Assembly (NCBI GenBank): GCA_023134755.1
Contig: JAGLUM010000098.1
Coordinates: 1-9,674 of the forward strand
Direction of reading: 5' to 3'
Source of the DNA: Fidelibacterota bacterium
GTDB taxonomy: Bacteria; Fidelibacterota; Fidelibacteria; Fidelibacterales; Fidelibacteraceae
Length of the DNA: 9,674 nt
Shown here: positions 1 through 5,330 of the stretch, piece after piece
Layout of the letters: every line of letters begins with the position of its first letter
Numbering within the stretch: position 1 is the stretch's first letter
Made by a program: the position numbers and the translations under genes
Notes under the pieces: model-generated
What the model saw: only the letters and a program-made list of their open reading frames with translations
Told to the model about the DNA's origin: nothing
Database searches by the model: none

Positions 1-841
1 CAAGTATTTTTTTCATTTCCAGGCGGGTATTGTCTGTAATAATTCGTCTGCCGCGGGTCAGATCACCGTATTCAGCTGTATCGGAAATGGCATCGCGCAT
101 ATTTGCAATACCGTTCTTATAAATCAGATCGGTTATTAATTTTACTTCATGAAGGCATTCAAAATATGCCATTTCCGGTTGATATCCAGCCTCAACAAGT
201 GTGTCAAATCCGGCACGGATTAATTCAGTAATACCGCCGCAAAGAACGACTTGTTCACCAAATAGGTCCGTTTCGGTTTCTTCGCGGAAGGACGATTCGA
301 TAATTCCTATTTTGCCGGAACCAATTCCACAAGCATGCGCCAGTGCGAGCTTTTTTGCCTGTCCGCTTATATCTTGATGTATTGCAATGAGAGCAGGTAC
401 ACCGGCACCAGCTTTAAATTGACTGCGAACCTGATATCCAACTCCCTTTGGTGATACCATATAAACATCAATATCATTTGGTGGAATAATCTGTTTGAAA
501 TGAATATTGAATCCATGGGAAAAGACCAGCGCTTTTCCGGCAGTCATATTTTCGGCAATATCAGCATCATATATTGATTTTTGCAATTCATCAGGGAGTA
601 AAATTTGTACGATGTCGGCCTGAGCGGATGCCTCTTTTGCGCTCATGGGTTTAAATCCATGTTTGATAGCCAAATTATAATTGGCAGTTTCCTGTGGCTC
701 GGCAACGATTACCGTGTACCCGGAATCACGCAGATTCTGTGCCTGAGCATGGCCCTGATTTCCATATCCTATGATGGCAATGGTCTTATCCCGAAGCAGC
801 TCCGGATTAGAATCCGCATCATAATACATTTTAACTGACAT
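1..841 (-). CDS. ilvC: Ketol-acid reductoisomerase, 3' end cut off by the window edge
   Basis: IlvC catalyses the NADPH-dependent, Mg-dependent alkyl migration and reduction that turns acetolactate (or acetohydroxybutyrate) into the dihydroxy acid precursor of valine, leucine and isoleucine in the cytoplasm. About 280 codons are visible. The Rossmann nucleotide-binding motif GYGNQGHA lies at residues 25-32, followed by QILLPDE (about 79-85), FSHGFNIHF (about 107-115) and VSPKGVG (about 129-135). The metal and substrate site [13 protein letters not shown] (about 185-197) carries the conserved Asp192 and Glu196, and AYFECLHE follows. Family members run to about 330 residues, so roughly 50 C-terminal residues lie beyond base 1. 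The ATG at 841 is chosen because AGGGG sits 8 bases upstream and the protein begins as relatives do. It is separated from queC by 147 bases and has its own candidate promoter, so it probably starts a separate transcript running off the left edge. Confidence 0.97.
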   Translation of the reverse strand, partial: MSVKMYYDADSNPELLRDKTIAIIGYGNQGHAQAQNLRDSGYTVIVAEPQETANYNLAIKHGFKPMSAKEASAQADIVQILLPDELQKSIYDADIAENMTAGKALVFSHGFNIHFKQIIPPNDIDVYMVSPKGVGYQVRSQFKAGAGVPALIAIHQDISGQAKKLALAHACGIGSGKIGIIESSFREETETDLFGEQVVLCGGITELIRAGFDTLVEAGYQPEMAYFECLHEVKLITDLIYKNGIANMRDAISDTAEYGDLTRGRRIITDNTRLEMKKIL

Positions 842-871
842 TTGTATACCCCTGGTTTTCTAACTACCTAA

Positions 872-900
872 TATATAAATAAATATTCAATTTCACTCAA
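872..900 (-). promoter_or_regulatory. Candidate sigma70-like promoter for ilvC
   Basis: On the minus strand TTGAGT (900-895) and TATATA (877-872) are separated by exactly 17 bases, and the -10 lies 30 bases before the ilvC ATG. The region is very AT-rich, so chance matches are likely. The -35 overlaps a direct-repeat cluster (889-920). No Bacteroidota-type TTTG/TAnnTTTG pair was seen here. This is inferred from spacing only. Confidence 0.4.
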
Positions 901-936
901 TTTCTCGTATAAATTTCACTTTTTTATCACTTTTTC
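886..936 (-). repeat. Short direct repeats upstream of ilvC, possible operator
   Basis: On the plus strand AATTTCAC occurs at 889-896 and 912-919, with AATTTCTC at 899-906. ATTCAATTTC and ACTCAATTTC form an imperfect 10-base tandem (886-905), and ATCACTTTTTC follows at 926-936. The copies are 10 to 13 bases apart, close to one DNA turn, and overlap the proposed -35 of ilvC. Iterated sites on one DNA face are a common regulator-binding layout, but AT-rich low complexity is an adequate alternative. Confidence 0.3.
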
Positions 937-988
937 AGATATTCTTCGCTTCGAATGCCTTTTTCTCTTATGATATGTCAGTTTGTAA

Positions 989-1651
989 TTATTTTAGAGA
1001 ACGATAGGCTTCGAATCCGTTTTTCCGCAATAGACAAGCAGGACATGTTCCGCAACCGTAGCCCCATGGATTCAGAGTGTGATGGTCTCCAAGATAACAT
1101 GTATGTGAATACTTAATAACGGTATCAATAACACCTAATTCATCGCTTAGTGCCCATATCCCAGCTTTATTCATGGACTGTAGTGGAGTATGAATGCGTA
1201 TTTCGTAATCCAGTCCCCTACTCAGGGATTCTTGTATCGAAGAAATAAAATCGTGTCGGCAGTCCGGATAGCCGGAATAATCAGAATCATTAACACCAAT
1301 CACAATATCATGAATATTCCGCTTATAGGCCAGAGATGCTGCCAATGTCAGAAAAACAATATTCCGTCCCGGAACAAATGTATTTGGGATATTATCGGCT
1401 CCGGTTTCAATGGTAATTTCGTCGATCATGGCTGTTCCGCCAATTTCTTTAAAGGCCGGGACATGCAGTTCATGCAGGTGCATGTTTTCTTGTTTAATAA
1501 TGTTGATAGCACTCAGATATTCGATTTTATGGCGCTGTTCATAATGAAAAAAGACTGCCTCTACGGTTGAAAATTGTTTTTTCGCCCAAAATAAGCAGGT
1601 CGTGGAATCCTGGCCCCCGGAAAAGAGAACCAGTATGGGAATCGGCTGCAT
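989..1651 (-). CDS. queC: 7-cyano-7-deazaguanine (preQ0) synthase QueC
   Basis: QueC uses ATP and ammonia to convert 7-carboxy-7-deazaguanine to preQ0, the last step before the queuosine-specific branch. The 220-residue protein starts with the PP-loop SGGQDST (residues 11-17) that binds ATP. The C-terminal structural zinc site is Cys185, Cys200, Cys203 and Cys206, within CGTCPACLLRKNGFEAY. The run between the first and second cysteine is longer than in the E. coli-like pattern. HYEQRH (36-41), FVPGRNIVF (92-100) and the segment around GYPDCRHDF (127-135) are also family hallmarks. The ATG overlaps the queE stop by one base (TAATG), so translation is probably coupled to queE. Length is normal. 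It is the last gene of the queD-queE-queC unit, and no terminator was found after it. Confidence 0.97.
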   Translation of the reverse strand: MQPIPILVLFSGGQDSTTCLFWAKKQFSTVEAVFFHYEQRHKIEYLSAINIIKQENMHLHELHVPAFKEIGGTAMIDEITIETGADNIPNTFVPGRNIVFLTLAASLAYKRNIHDIVIGVNDSDYSGYPDCRHDFISSIQESLSRGLDYEIRIHTPLQSMNKAGIWALSDELGVIDTVIKYSHTCYLGDHHTLNPWGYGCGTCPACLLRKNGFEAYRSLK

Positions 1652-2271
1652 TACTTAACTCCAATAACCTTATGGGTTTGCAGGGTTAGACGCCATTCCG
1701 GATGTTTAAGAACATAGCGGTAGCAGTACTGGGCAACATGCACATCGAAAAACAACGCAGAGTGCGTGCCGATAGGCAGATTGTGTGTAGGATTTTTTGG
1801 TGAAATGAATTTATGGTCTGCCTTGATGCCGTAGGTATCAGGATATTCATCGACACCCAGAATTACCTTTATTTCGTTGCATTTTTTCAGCTTTAGCTTA
1901 TCGCTTTTAGGCGAGATAGTAATCCAGTCAAACAAGTCGTGTTTGGCCGAGTACATTCCGTTAGTTTCTACCGCAACATAGTATTCCGCGTCTTTCAGGA
2001 CCTGCACCAGGTCTGTAGTATCATTCATCAGCGGCTCACCGCCGGTCAACACCACAAATTTAGAGGGGTAATCCTGAATATTGGCTATGATCTCCGGGAT
2101 GGACATCTCTATTCCGCTCAGAAATTCCGTATCGCAAAAATCACAACGCAAATTGCATTCTGCAAAGCGTATAAAAATTGCCGGAGTTCCGGCCCAATAA
2201 CCTTCTGCCTGAATGCTGTAAAAAATTTCGTTTATTTTGTGTAGACTGCTTTGCTGTTTGCTGTTTCCCAT
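1651..2271 (-). CDS. queE: 7-carboxy-7-deazaguanine synthase QueE (radical SAM)
   Basis: QueE performs the radical-SAM ring contraction of 6-carboxytetrahydropterin to 7-carboxy-7-deazaguanine, requiring a [4Fe-4S] cluster, SAM and Mg. The cluster-binding CxxxCxxC is CNLRCDFC, with Cys39, Cys43 and Cys46. The substrate-contact segment IFYSIQAEG (16-24), VVLTGGEPL (73-81, the SAM-binding GGE motif) and the C-terminal WRLTLQTHKVIGVK are typical of the family. At 206 residues it is a normal length. The ATG lies inside queD, giving a 40-base overlap. No internal Met separates this start from the conserved KINEIF segment at residue 12, and only a weak AAAAAGA precedes it, which suggests translation coupled to queD. 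The 3' end overlaps queC by one base. Confidence 0.97.
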   Translation of the reverse strand: MGNSKQQSSLHKINEIFYSIQAEGYWAGTPAIFIRFAECNLRCDFCDTEFLSGIEMSIPEIIANIQDYPSKFVVLTGGEPLMNDTTDLVQVLKDAEYYVAVETNGMYSAKHDLFDWITISPKSDKLKLKKCNEIKVILGVDEYPDTYGIKADHKFISPKNPTHNLPIGTHSALFFDVHVAQYCYRYVLKHPEWRLTLQTHKVIGVK

Positions 2272-2633
2272 ATTGTAATCTTTTTTAATGTTAATCCGGC
2301 TTTTGTCAGGCGCTCATGAATCCATAGACAAAGATTTTCGGCTGTCACCTCATAGGGAAAAATGACATGCTTTAATTCTTTCGGGAATGCTTTCATCAAG
2401 AGATCATCATTCTGATAAATAGCCGTTGCATGATCCAGTATATTTACTGCATGGTCCATAATGATAATGTTCATATCATTAAAGTCAATGACCATACCGT
2501 TTTTATCTATTCCTCCGGATACTGTAACTTCAAGACGGTAGGTATGTCCGTGCAGATTCCAGCATTTCCCTTCATGAAAACTCAGGCGGTGCGCCATATC
2601 AAAAGTAAAGATTTTTGTGAGCTCAAATGTCAT
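2232..2633 (-). CDS. queD: 6-carboxytetrahydropterin synthase QueD
   Basis: QueD (PTPS/T-fold family) converts dihydroneopterin triphosphate to 6-carboxy-5,6,7,8-tetrahydropterin, the first dedicated preQ0 step. With the start chosen here the protein has 133 residues. The zinc ligands are His15 (FDMAHRL), His28 and His30 (NLHGHTY). Cys24 in GKCWNLHGH is the catalytic cysteine, His68 in LDH and Glu99 in VTAEN complete the usual active-site set, and IWETANSKAVY is the family's C-terminal signature. The reading frame is open to a TTG at 2651 and has an ATG at 2645. I prefer the ATG at 2633 because relatives begin only a few residues before the FTF..AH segment, AAAGAAGA precedes it, and the proposed promoter would place transcription start near 2645. 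It heads queD-queE-queC. Confidence 0.95.
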   Translation of the reverse strand: MTFELTKIFTFDMAHRLSFHEGKCWNLHGHTYRLEVTVSGGIDKNGMVIDFNDMNIIIMDHAVNILDHATAIYQNDDLLMKAFPKELKHVIFPYEVTAENLCLWIHERLTKAGLTLKKITIWETANSKAVYTK

Positions 2634-2648
2634 GTCTTCTTTCATAGC

Positions 2649-2680
2649 CAAAAGATAGAATAAAAATTTTAAATACCAAA
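2649..2680 (-). promoter_or_regulatory. Candidate Bacteroidota-type promoter of the queDEC operon
   Basis: On the minus strand TTTG (2680-2677) is followed after exactly 19 bases by TATCTTTT (2657-2650) and a G. This fits the TTTG-N19-TAnnTTTG pattern of the Bacteroidota primary sigma factor, apart from one extra T before the final G. Transcription would begin near 2645, leaving only a short leader before the ATG at 2633. A site of the same design, sharing the 15-base TTTG segment, stands upstream of the YbjQ gene. Inferred from pattern and spacing. Confidence 0.5.
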
Positions 2681-2686
2681 TGGAAA

Positions 2687-2728
2687 TTAGGAGTTAGGAG
2701 TCAGAAGATAGAAGTTAGAAGAAGAGGG
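2687..2728. repeat. Heptamer tandem repeat upstream of queD
   Basis: On the plus strand five consecutive 7-base units fit WYAGRAG: TTAGGAG at 2687, TTAGGAG at 2694, TCAGAAG at 2701, ATAGAAG at 2708 and TTAGAAG at 2715. A degenerate AAGAGGG (2722-2728) follows. One strand is purine-rich throughout. The array abuts the -33 element of the queD promoter on its upstream side. Heptamer arrays of this general kind are known from cyanobacterial intergenic regions (short tandemly repeated repetitive sequences). No function can be read from the sequence; length variation between strains is the expected behaviour. Confidence 0.75.
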
Positions 2729-2779
2729 AAAATATAAGAAAATTGGATATTAATTGTCATTCTAGACGGTATAAAATCG

Positions 2780-2797
2780 TAATCCAAAATATATTCA
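2780..2797. repeat. Flanking direct repeat, left copy (TAATCCAAAATATATTCA)
   Basis: This 18-base sequence matches 3442-3460 except for one inserted T. The two copies are in the same orientation and lie on either side of the membrane YbjQ gene. It sits about 50 bases beyond that gene's stop codon. AT-rich composition lowers the weight of the match, although the shared TAATCCAAAATAT core is 13 bases without a mismatch. Confidence 0.5.
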
Positions 2798-2847
2798 ATG
2801 ACTAAGTAAATTCAGAGTAACATTAGAAACGCTGAAAAATACAAGCA

Positions 2848-3411
2848 TCATTCAGGTGGTCGGGGTGTAAGCTTAACGGCTGTACCATAAGCCAAAAGTT
2901 CAGCGGCACTGGCGACGACACTAGTTGTCATATAGCGAACGTTAATAATCGCGTTAGCCCCTAGCAGTTCAGCCTTGATAATCATTCTATTAGTAGCTAT
3001 TTGGCGAGCTTTACCCATCATCTCCGTGTATTCAGTCAACTCACCCCCAAGAATTAGTCGCAGCAATGCAGAGAGATCTTTTCCAATCCAGATGGCAAAA
3101 ATAGTGTGTCCTTTGACTAAACCTACAATCTCAGTGATCTCACGGCCGGGAATTTCTGCAGAATTTAGGAGCAATATCGAAGGTTGACAGTCACCAGAAG
3201 AGAGCTTCTTCCCTACTGTTTTGTCTTTCCGCTGTTCAATGGCAACCATCAATAGAACTAACAGAATACCACCCATAAGGCAGTAGACCGCTATCTTTAT
3301 CCACCACGGCAAAGCGGAACTGTGGTATACGTACCAGGGCATCCCGACAAAGATCGCAGTGAAAAGACCGAGCACAAAAGCCAGCGAACCGATCAGTCGA
3401 AGTGCTTTCAT
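2848..3411 (-). CDS. Membrane-anchored YbjQ (UPF0145/DUF74) family protein
   Basis: The function is unknown. The 187-residue protein has two hydrophobic segments (about 5-25 and 36-58) and a C-terminal domain (about 79-183) resembling YbjQ, a small protein annotated as a putative heavy-metal-binding family. Family features include GREITEIVGLVKGHTIFA, GGELTEYTEMMGKARQIA, a helix with LLGANAIINVRY, and the closing YGTAVKL. Typical family members are about 105 residues and soluble, so the N-terminal helices are an addition. Basic residues at the N terminus and after helix 2 (EQRKDK) predict that the YbjQ domain faces the cytoplasm. The ATG at 3411 is preceded by a near-perfect AAGGAGG four bases away. 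Spacers on both sides make it monocistronic. A hand count of 480 bases (2881-3360) gives about 45% G+C against about 36% in part of lysC, a mild hint of separate origin. Confidence 0.85.
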   Translation of the reverse strand: MKALRLIGSLAFVLGLFTAIFVGMPWYVYHSSALPWWIKIAVYCLMGGILLVLLMVAIEQRKDKTVGKKLSSGDCQPSILLLNSAEIPGREITEIVGLVKGHTIFAIWIGKDLSALLRLILGGELTEYTEMMGKARQIATNRMIIKAELLGANAIINVRYMTTSVVASAAELLAYGTAVKLTPRPPE

Positions 3412-3415
3412 AATT

Positions 3416-3422
3416 CCTCCTT
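3416..3422 (-). promoter_or_regulatory. Strong Shine-Dalgarno site of the YbjQ gene
   Basis: Reading the minus strand, AAGGAGG is followed by AATT and the ATG at 3411. It is the best ribosome-binding site in the window and fixes the start of this gene. Confidence 0.85.
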
Positions 3423-3441
3423 TTGCAATTATAAAGAATTT

Positions 3442-3460
3442 TAATCCAAAATATTATTCA
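3442..3460. repeat. Flanking direct repeat, right copy
   Basis: TAATCCAAAATATTATTCA differs from the copy at 2780-2797 only by one extra T. It lies in the leader of the YbjQ gene, about 30 bases before its start codon. The copies are about 660 bases apart and bracket just that gene. Confidence 0.5.
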
Positions 3461-3522
3461 CATATAAAATAACCGAACTATTCTGTTTATGTTCCTTTAA
3501 TTGCATATCTTCCTTTATAGTA

Positions 3523-3553
3523 AAAAGTTACAATAATATTTTTAAATACCAAA
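3523..3553 (-). promoter_or_regulatory. Candidate Bacteroidota-type promoter of the YbjQ gene
   Basis: On the minus strand TTTG (3553-3550) is followed after 19 bases by TAACTTTT (3530-3523), matching TAnnTTTG in all but the last base. The 15-base sequence ATTTGGTATTTAAAA covering the -33 element is identical to that at the queD promoter (2681-2667). Transcription from here would give a leader of roughly 105 bases before the ATG at 3411. Confidence 0.4.
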
Positions 3554-3658
3554 TAGATTTCAGTATCAAGGAAAAAATTGGATACATAAGCTATGAACAA
3601 TAATCACCAACAATATAGTTATTCACGGGTAATTATCTTGAGTCAAGTTTTGTAGAAT

Positions 3659-5029
3659 TCATTTCATATATTCATCATGAATAGCGCGAATGGTTGCTGC
3701 TCTATCTGTTTTTTTAACGATAAAATACGCTGCGACCGGCGATGCCCCAACAGAGATGATTTCAATATTGATACCTTTTTGAGAAATTGCTGAAAATATT
3801 CGCCCAGCGAGTCCAACTTTTTCCATAATTCCATGTCCAACCACAGCAATCACGGAAATATTATCCTCAGCAATAATTTCATTGACCGCATGCAAATTTA
3901 ATGCCTTTGTTAAACTGGCAGATTCTGATAAATAGGCTGTTTCTACCAGTATATTGATAACGGTTTGCGAGGTGATGACCGATTTAATATTTATACCTGA
4001 TTTGTCGAAGGCAGAGCTTACTCTGGATAAAATTCCCGGTTTAATTCCAATACCCGGTCCTTTTAATTTCAGAATACCAATATCATCACTAAAGGTAACG
4101 CTTTTAATAATATCATCATGTATATCCGATGCTTTTTGAATGATAGTCAATGGTTGCGAAAGAGATTCTACTGTCGCAATATTATAAATTCGAATCGGAA
4201 TGCCCGATTCCTGTAAAGGTTCCACCGTCCTTGGGTGTAATATTTTAGCACCAAAATAGGACAATTCAGCTGCTTCCAAATAACTTAATTTTTCAATACG
4301 CCGTGGAGCATCTACAAATTTTGGGTCTGCACTTAGAAAACCATCTATATCTTTAAAGAGATCCAGACTTTTTGCCTGAACGCATTTCGCTATAGCTGCC
4401 GCTGAATAATCACTGCCTCCACGACCTAAAAGGGTTACTTTCCCTTCTTTTGATACGCCATAAAAACCCGGTACAACAACAATATGTTTTCCTTTTAAAG
4501 CCCCTTTAACAGACTGTTTTGCTAAGTTAAAATCTACGGTTGCATCGCCATATTCACCGTCGGTTATGAGTCCTAAATTCTCCGGCAGCATCTCCTCGGC
4601 ATTTACACCATAATATTGAAGTATCGCGGTCAACATCAAAGAGCTAAAACGCTCTCCGTAGCTTAAAATAGTGTCCGCTACAAAATCAGGCGTATCTCCG
4701 AAAAAATGTACTCCCTGCAAATAACGCTTTAGCTTTTTCCCTCTGCGCTCAATATCAGTAAAGATACGCTCTTTTATAAATTTATCCTGAACAATATCTT
4801 CCAGTGTTTCCCGTTTTATTGCCAGAATATTATCAACTAGACGGTCAATCATCCCTTCATCTGTTCTTACCTGGCTCAGTGCTTCAATTAACATATTAGT
4901 TACACCATAAAATGCTGAGACCACAATAACTAAAGGTGTATTGTATTTACTGATTACATCAACAATACGCTGAATATCATCTTTTTTCTTTAAATTTGAT
5001 CCGCCAAACTTTAATACATGGTATGCCAT
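3659..5029 (-). CDS. lysC: Aspartate kinase (monofunctional, two ACT domains)
   Basis: It phosphorylates aspartate to 4-aspartyl phosphate, the entry to lysine, threonine, methionine and diaminopimelate synthesis. The 456-residue protein has an amino-acid kinase domain (about 1-300). This contains KFGGSN (7-12), VSAFYGVTN (37-45), SYGERFSS (123-130), GRGGSDYSAAAIA (202-214), DIDGFLSADP (227-236) and the segment from ELSYFGAKILHPR. Two ACT domains follow at about 311-380 and 392-456, the second with GHGIMEKVGLAGRIFSAI and NIEIISVGAS. There is no homoserine dehydrogenase domain, so it is monofunctional, and the ACT pair predicts feedback inhibition by an end product that cannot be named from sequence. 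The nucleotide motif ends in Asn where Ser is usual. The start follows AAAGAGAC. No lysine riboswitch fits the 68 bases between it and the upstream terminator. The symbol lysC is by analogy. Confidence 0.92.
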   Translation of the reverse strand: MAYHVLKFGGSNLKKKDDIQRIVDVISKYNTPLVIVVSAFYGVTNMLIEALSQVRTDEGMIDRLVDNILAIKRETLEDIVQDKFIKERIFTDIERRGKKLKRYLQGVHFFGDTPDFVADTILSYGERFSSLMLTAILQYYGVNAEEMLPENLGLITDGEYGDATVDFNLAKQSVKGALKGKHIVVVPGFYGVSKEGKVTLLGRGGSDYSAAAIAKCVQAKSLDLFKDIDGFLSADPKFVDAPRRIEKLSYLEAAELSYFGAKILHPRTVEPLQESGIPIRIYNIATVESLSQPLTIIQKASDIHDDIIKSVTFSDDIGILKLKGPGIGIKPGILSRVSSAFDKSGINIKSVITSQTVINILVETAYLSESASLTKALNLHAVNEIIAEDNISVIAVVGHGIMEKVGLAGRIFSAISQKGINIEIISVGASPVAAYFIVKKTDRAATIRAIHDEYMK

Positions 5030-5097
5030 AGTTGTCTCTTTATAAATTATTTCTTCAATTTATTCTTTGCCTTTTACTTGTTATTTATACATAAAAC

Positions 5098-5125
5098 AAA
5101 AAAAGCCGACAGTTATTCTGTCAAC
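5098..5125 (-). terminator. Intrinsic terminator after tRNA-Asn
   Basis: On the minus strand GTTGACAG (5125-5118), loop AATAA, and CTGTCGGC (5112-5105) form an 8-pair stem with two G-T wobbles, followed by seven T residues (5104-5098). It lies 5 bases past the tRNA 3' end and would separate the tRNA (and any his read-through) from lysC. Confidence 0.85.
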
Positions 5126-5130
5126 TTATG

Positions 5131-5202
5131 CTGGGATGATTGGAATCGAACCAATATCTTCCCGGTTAACAGCCGGGCGCCTTGCCCTTAGACTACATCC
5201 CA
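5131..5202 (-). tRNA. tRNA-Asn, anticodon GUU
   Basis: The 72-base minus-strand sequence folds into a full cloverleaf. The acceptor stem is TGGGATG with CATCCCA, and the D stem is GTCT with AGGC. The anticodon stem CCCGG/CCGGG encloses loop CTGTTAA, the variable region is AAGAT, and the T stem ATTGG/CCAAT encloses TTCGATT. Loop positions 34-36 read GTT, decoding AAC and AAU. The discriminator base is G, as usual for tRNA-Asn, and CCA is not encoded (CAT follows). GUU anticodons belong to the GUN class that receives queuosine, whose precursor is made by queDEC nearby. Confidence 0.97.
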
Positions 5203-5217
5203 ATTCAATAATCATCT

Positions 5218-5248
5218 ATAATATGGCTATATTGCCGGATAATAACAA
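5218..5248 (-). promoter_or_regulatory. Weak candidate promoter for tRNA-Asn
   Basis: TTGTTA (5248-5243) and TATTAT (5223-5218) on the minus strand are 19 bases apart, and the -10 ends 15 bases before the tRNA. The spacing is longer than ideal and the region is AT-rich, so read-through from the his operon is an equal alternative. Confidence 0.25.
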
Positions 5249-5330
5249 CTAATTTATCACATATTCTTTATAATTATTATAATATTATGCCATATTTTTA
5301 CTATTATTCGTATTCTGCGATTTTATTTAT

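Noticed and set aside
605..838. Plus-strand frame opposite ilvC
   Set aside because: ilvC on the minus strand is unmistakable through its full motif set; the opposing frame has no family features.
2687..2728. CRISPR repeat or IS end for the heptamer array
   Set aside because: Units are 7 bases with no spacers, no long repeat, no cas gene and no transposase nearby.
2730..2800. Hairpin between TTGGAT and ATCCAA in the queD spacer as a terminator of the YbjQ gene
   Set aside because: The stem is 6 pairs with a loop of about 30 bases and no T-run; the elements are better explained as parts of the repeated spacer sequences.
3585..3658. Possible terminator or promoter just after lysC (CTTGACTCAAG, TTGACT)
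   Set aside because: The stem is only 4 pairs with no T-run, and no acceptable -10 stands at the right distance from TTGACT.
5030..5097. Lysine riboswitch or threonine/lysine leader ahead of lysC
   Set aside because: Only 68 bases separate the lysC start from the terminator T-run, too short for an L-box, and no leader peptide rich in Lys or Thr is present.
5067..5252. A 61-codon plus-strand frame across the tRNA
   Set aside because: It is the antisense of tRNA-Asn; the cloverleaf and terminator explain the sequence, and the frame has no ribosome-binding site or recognisable domain.
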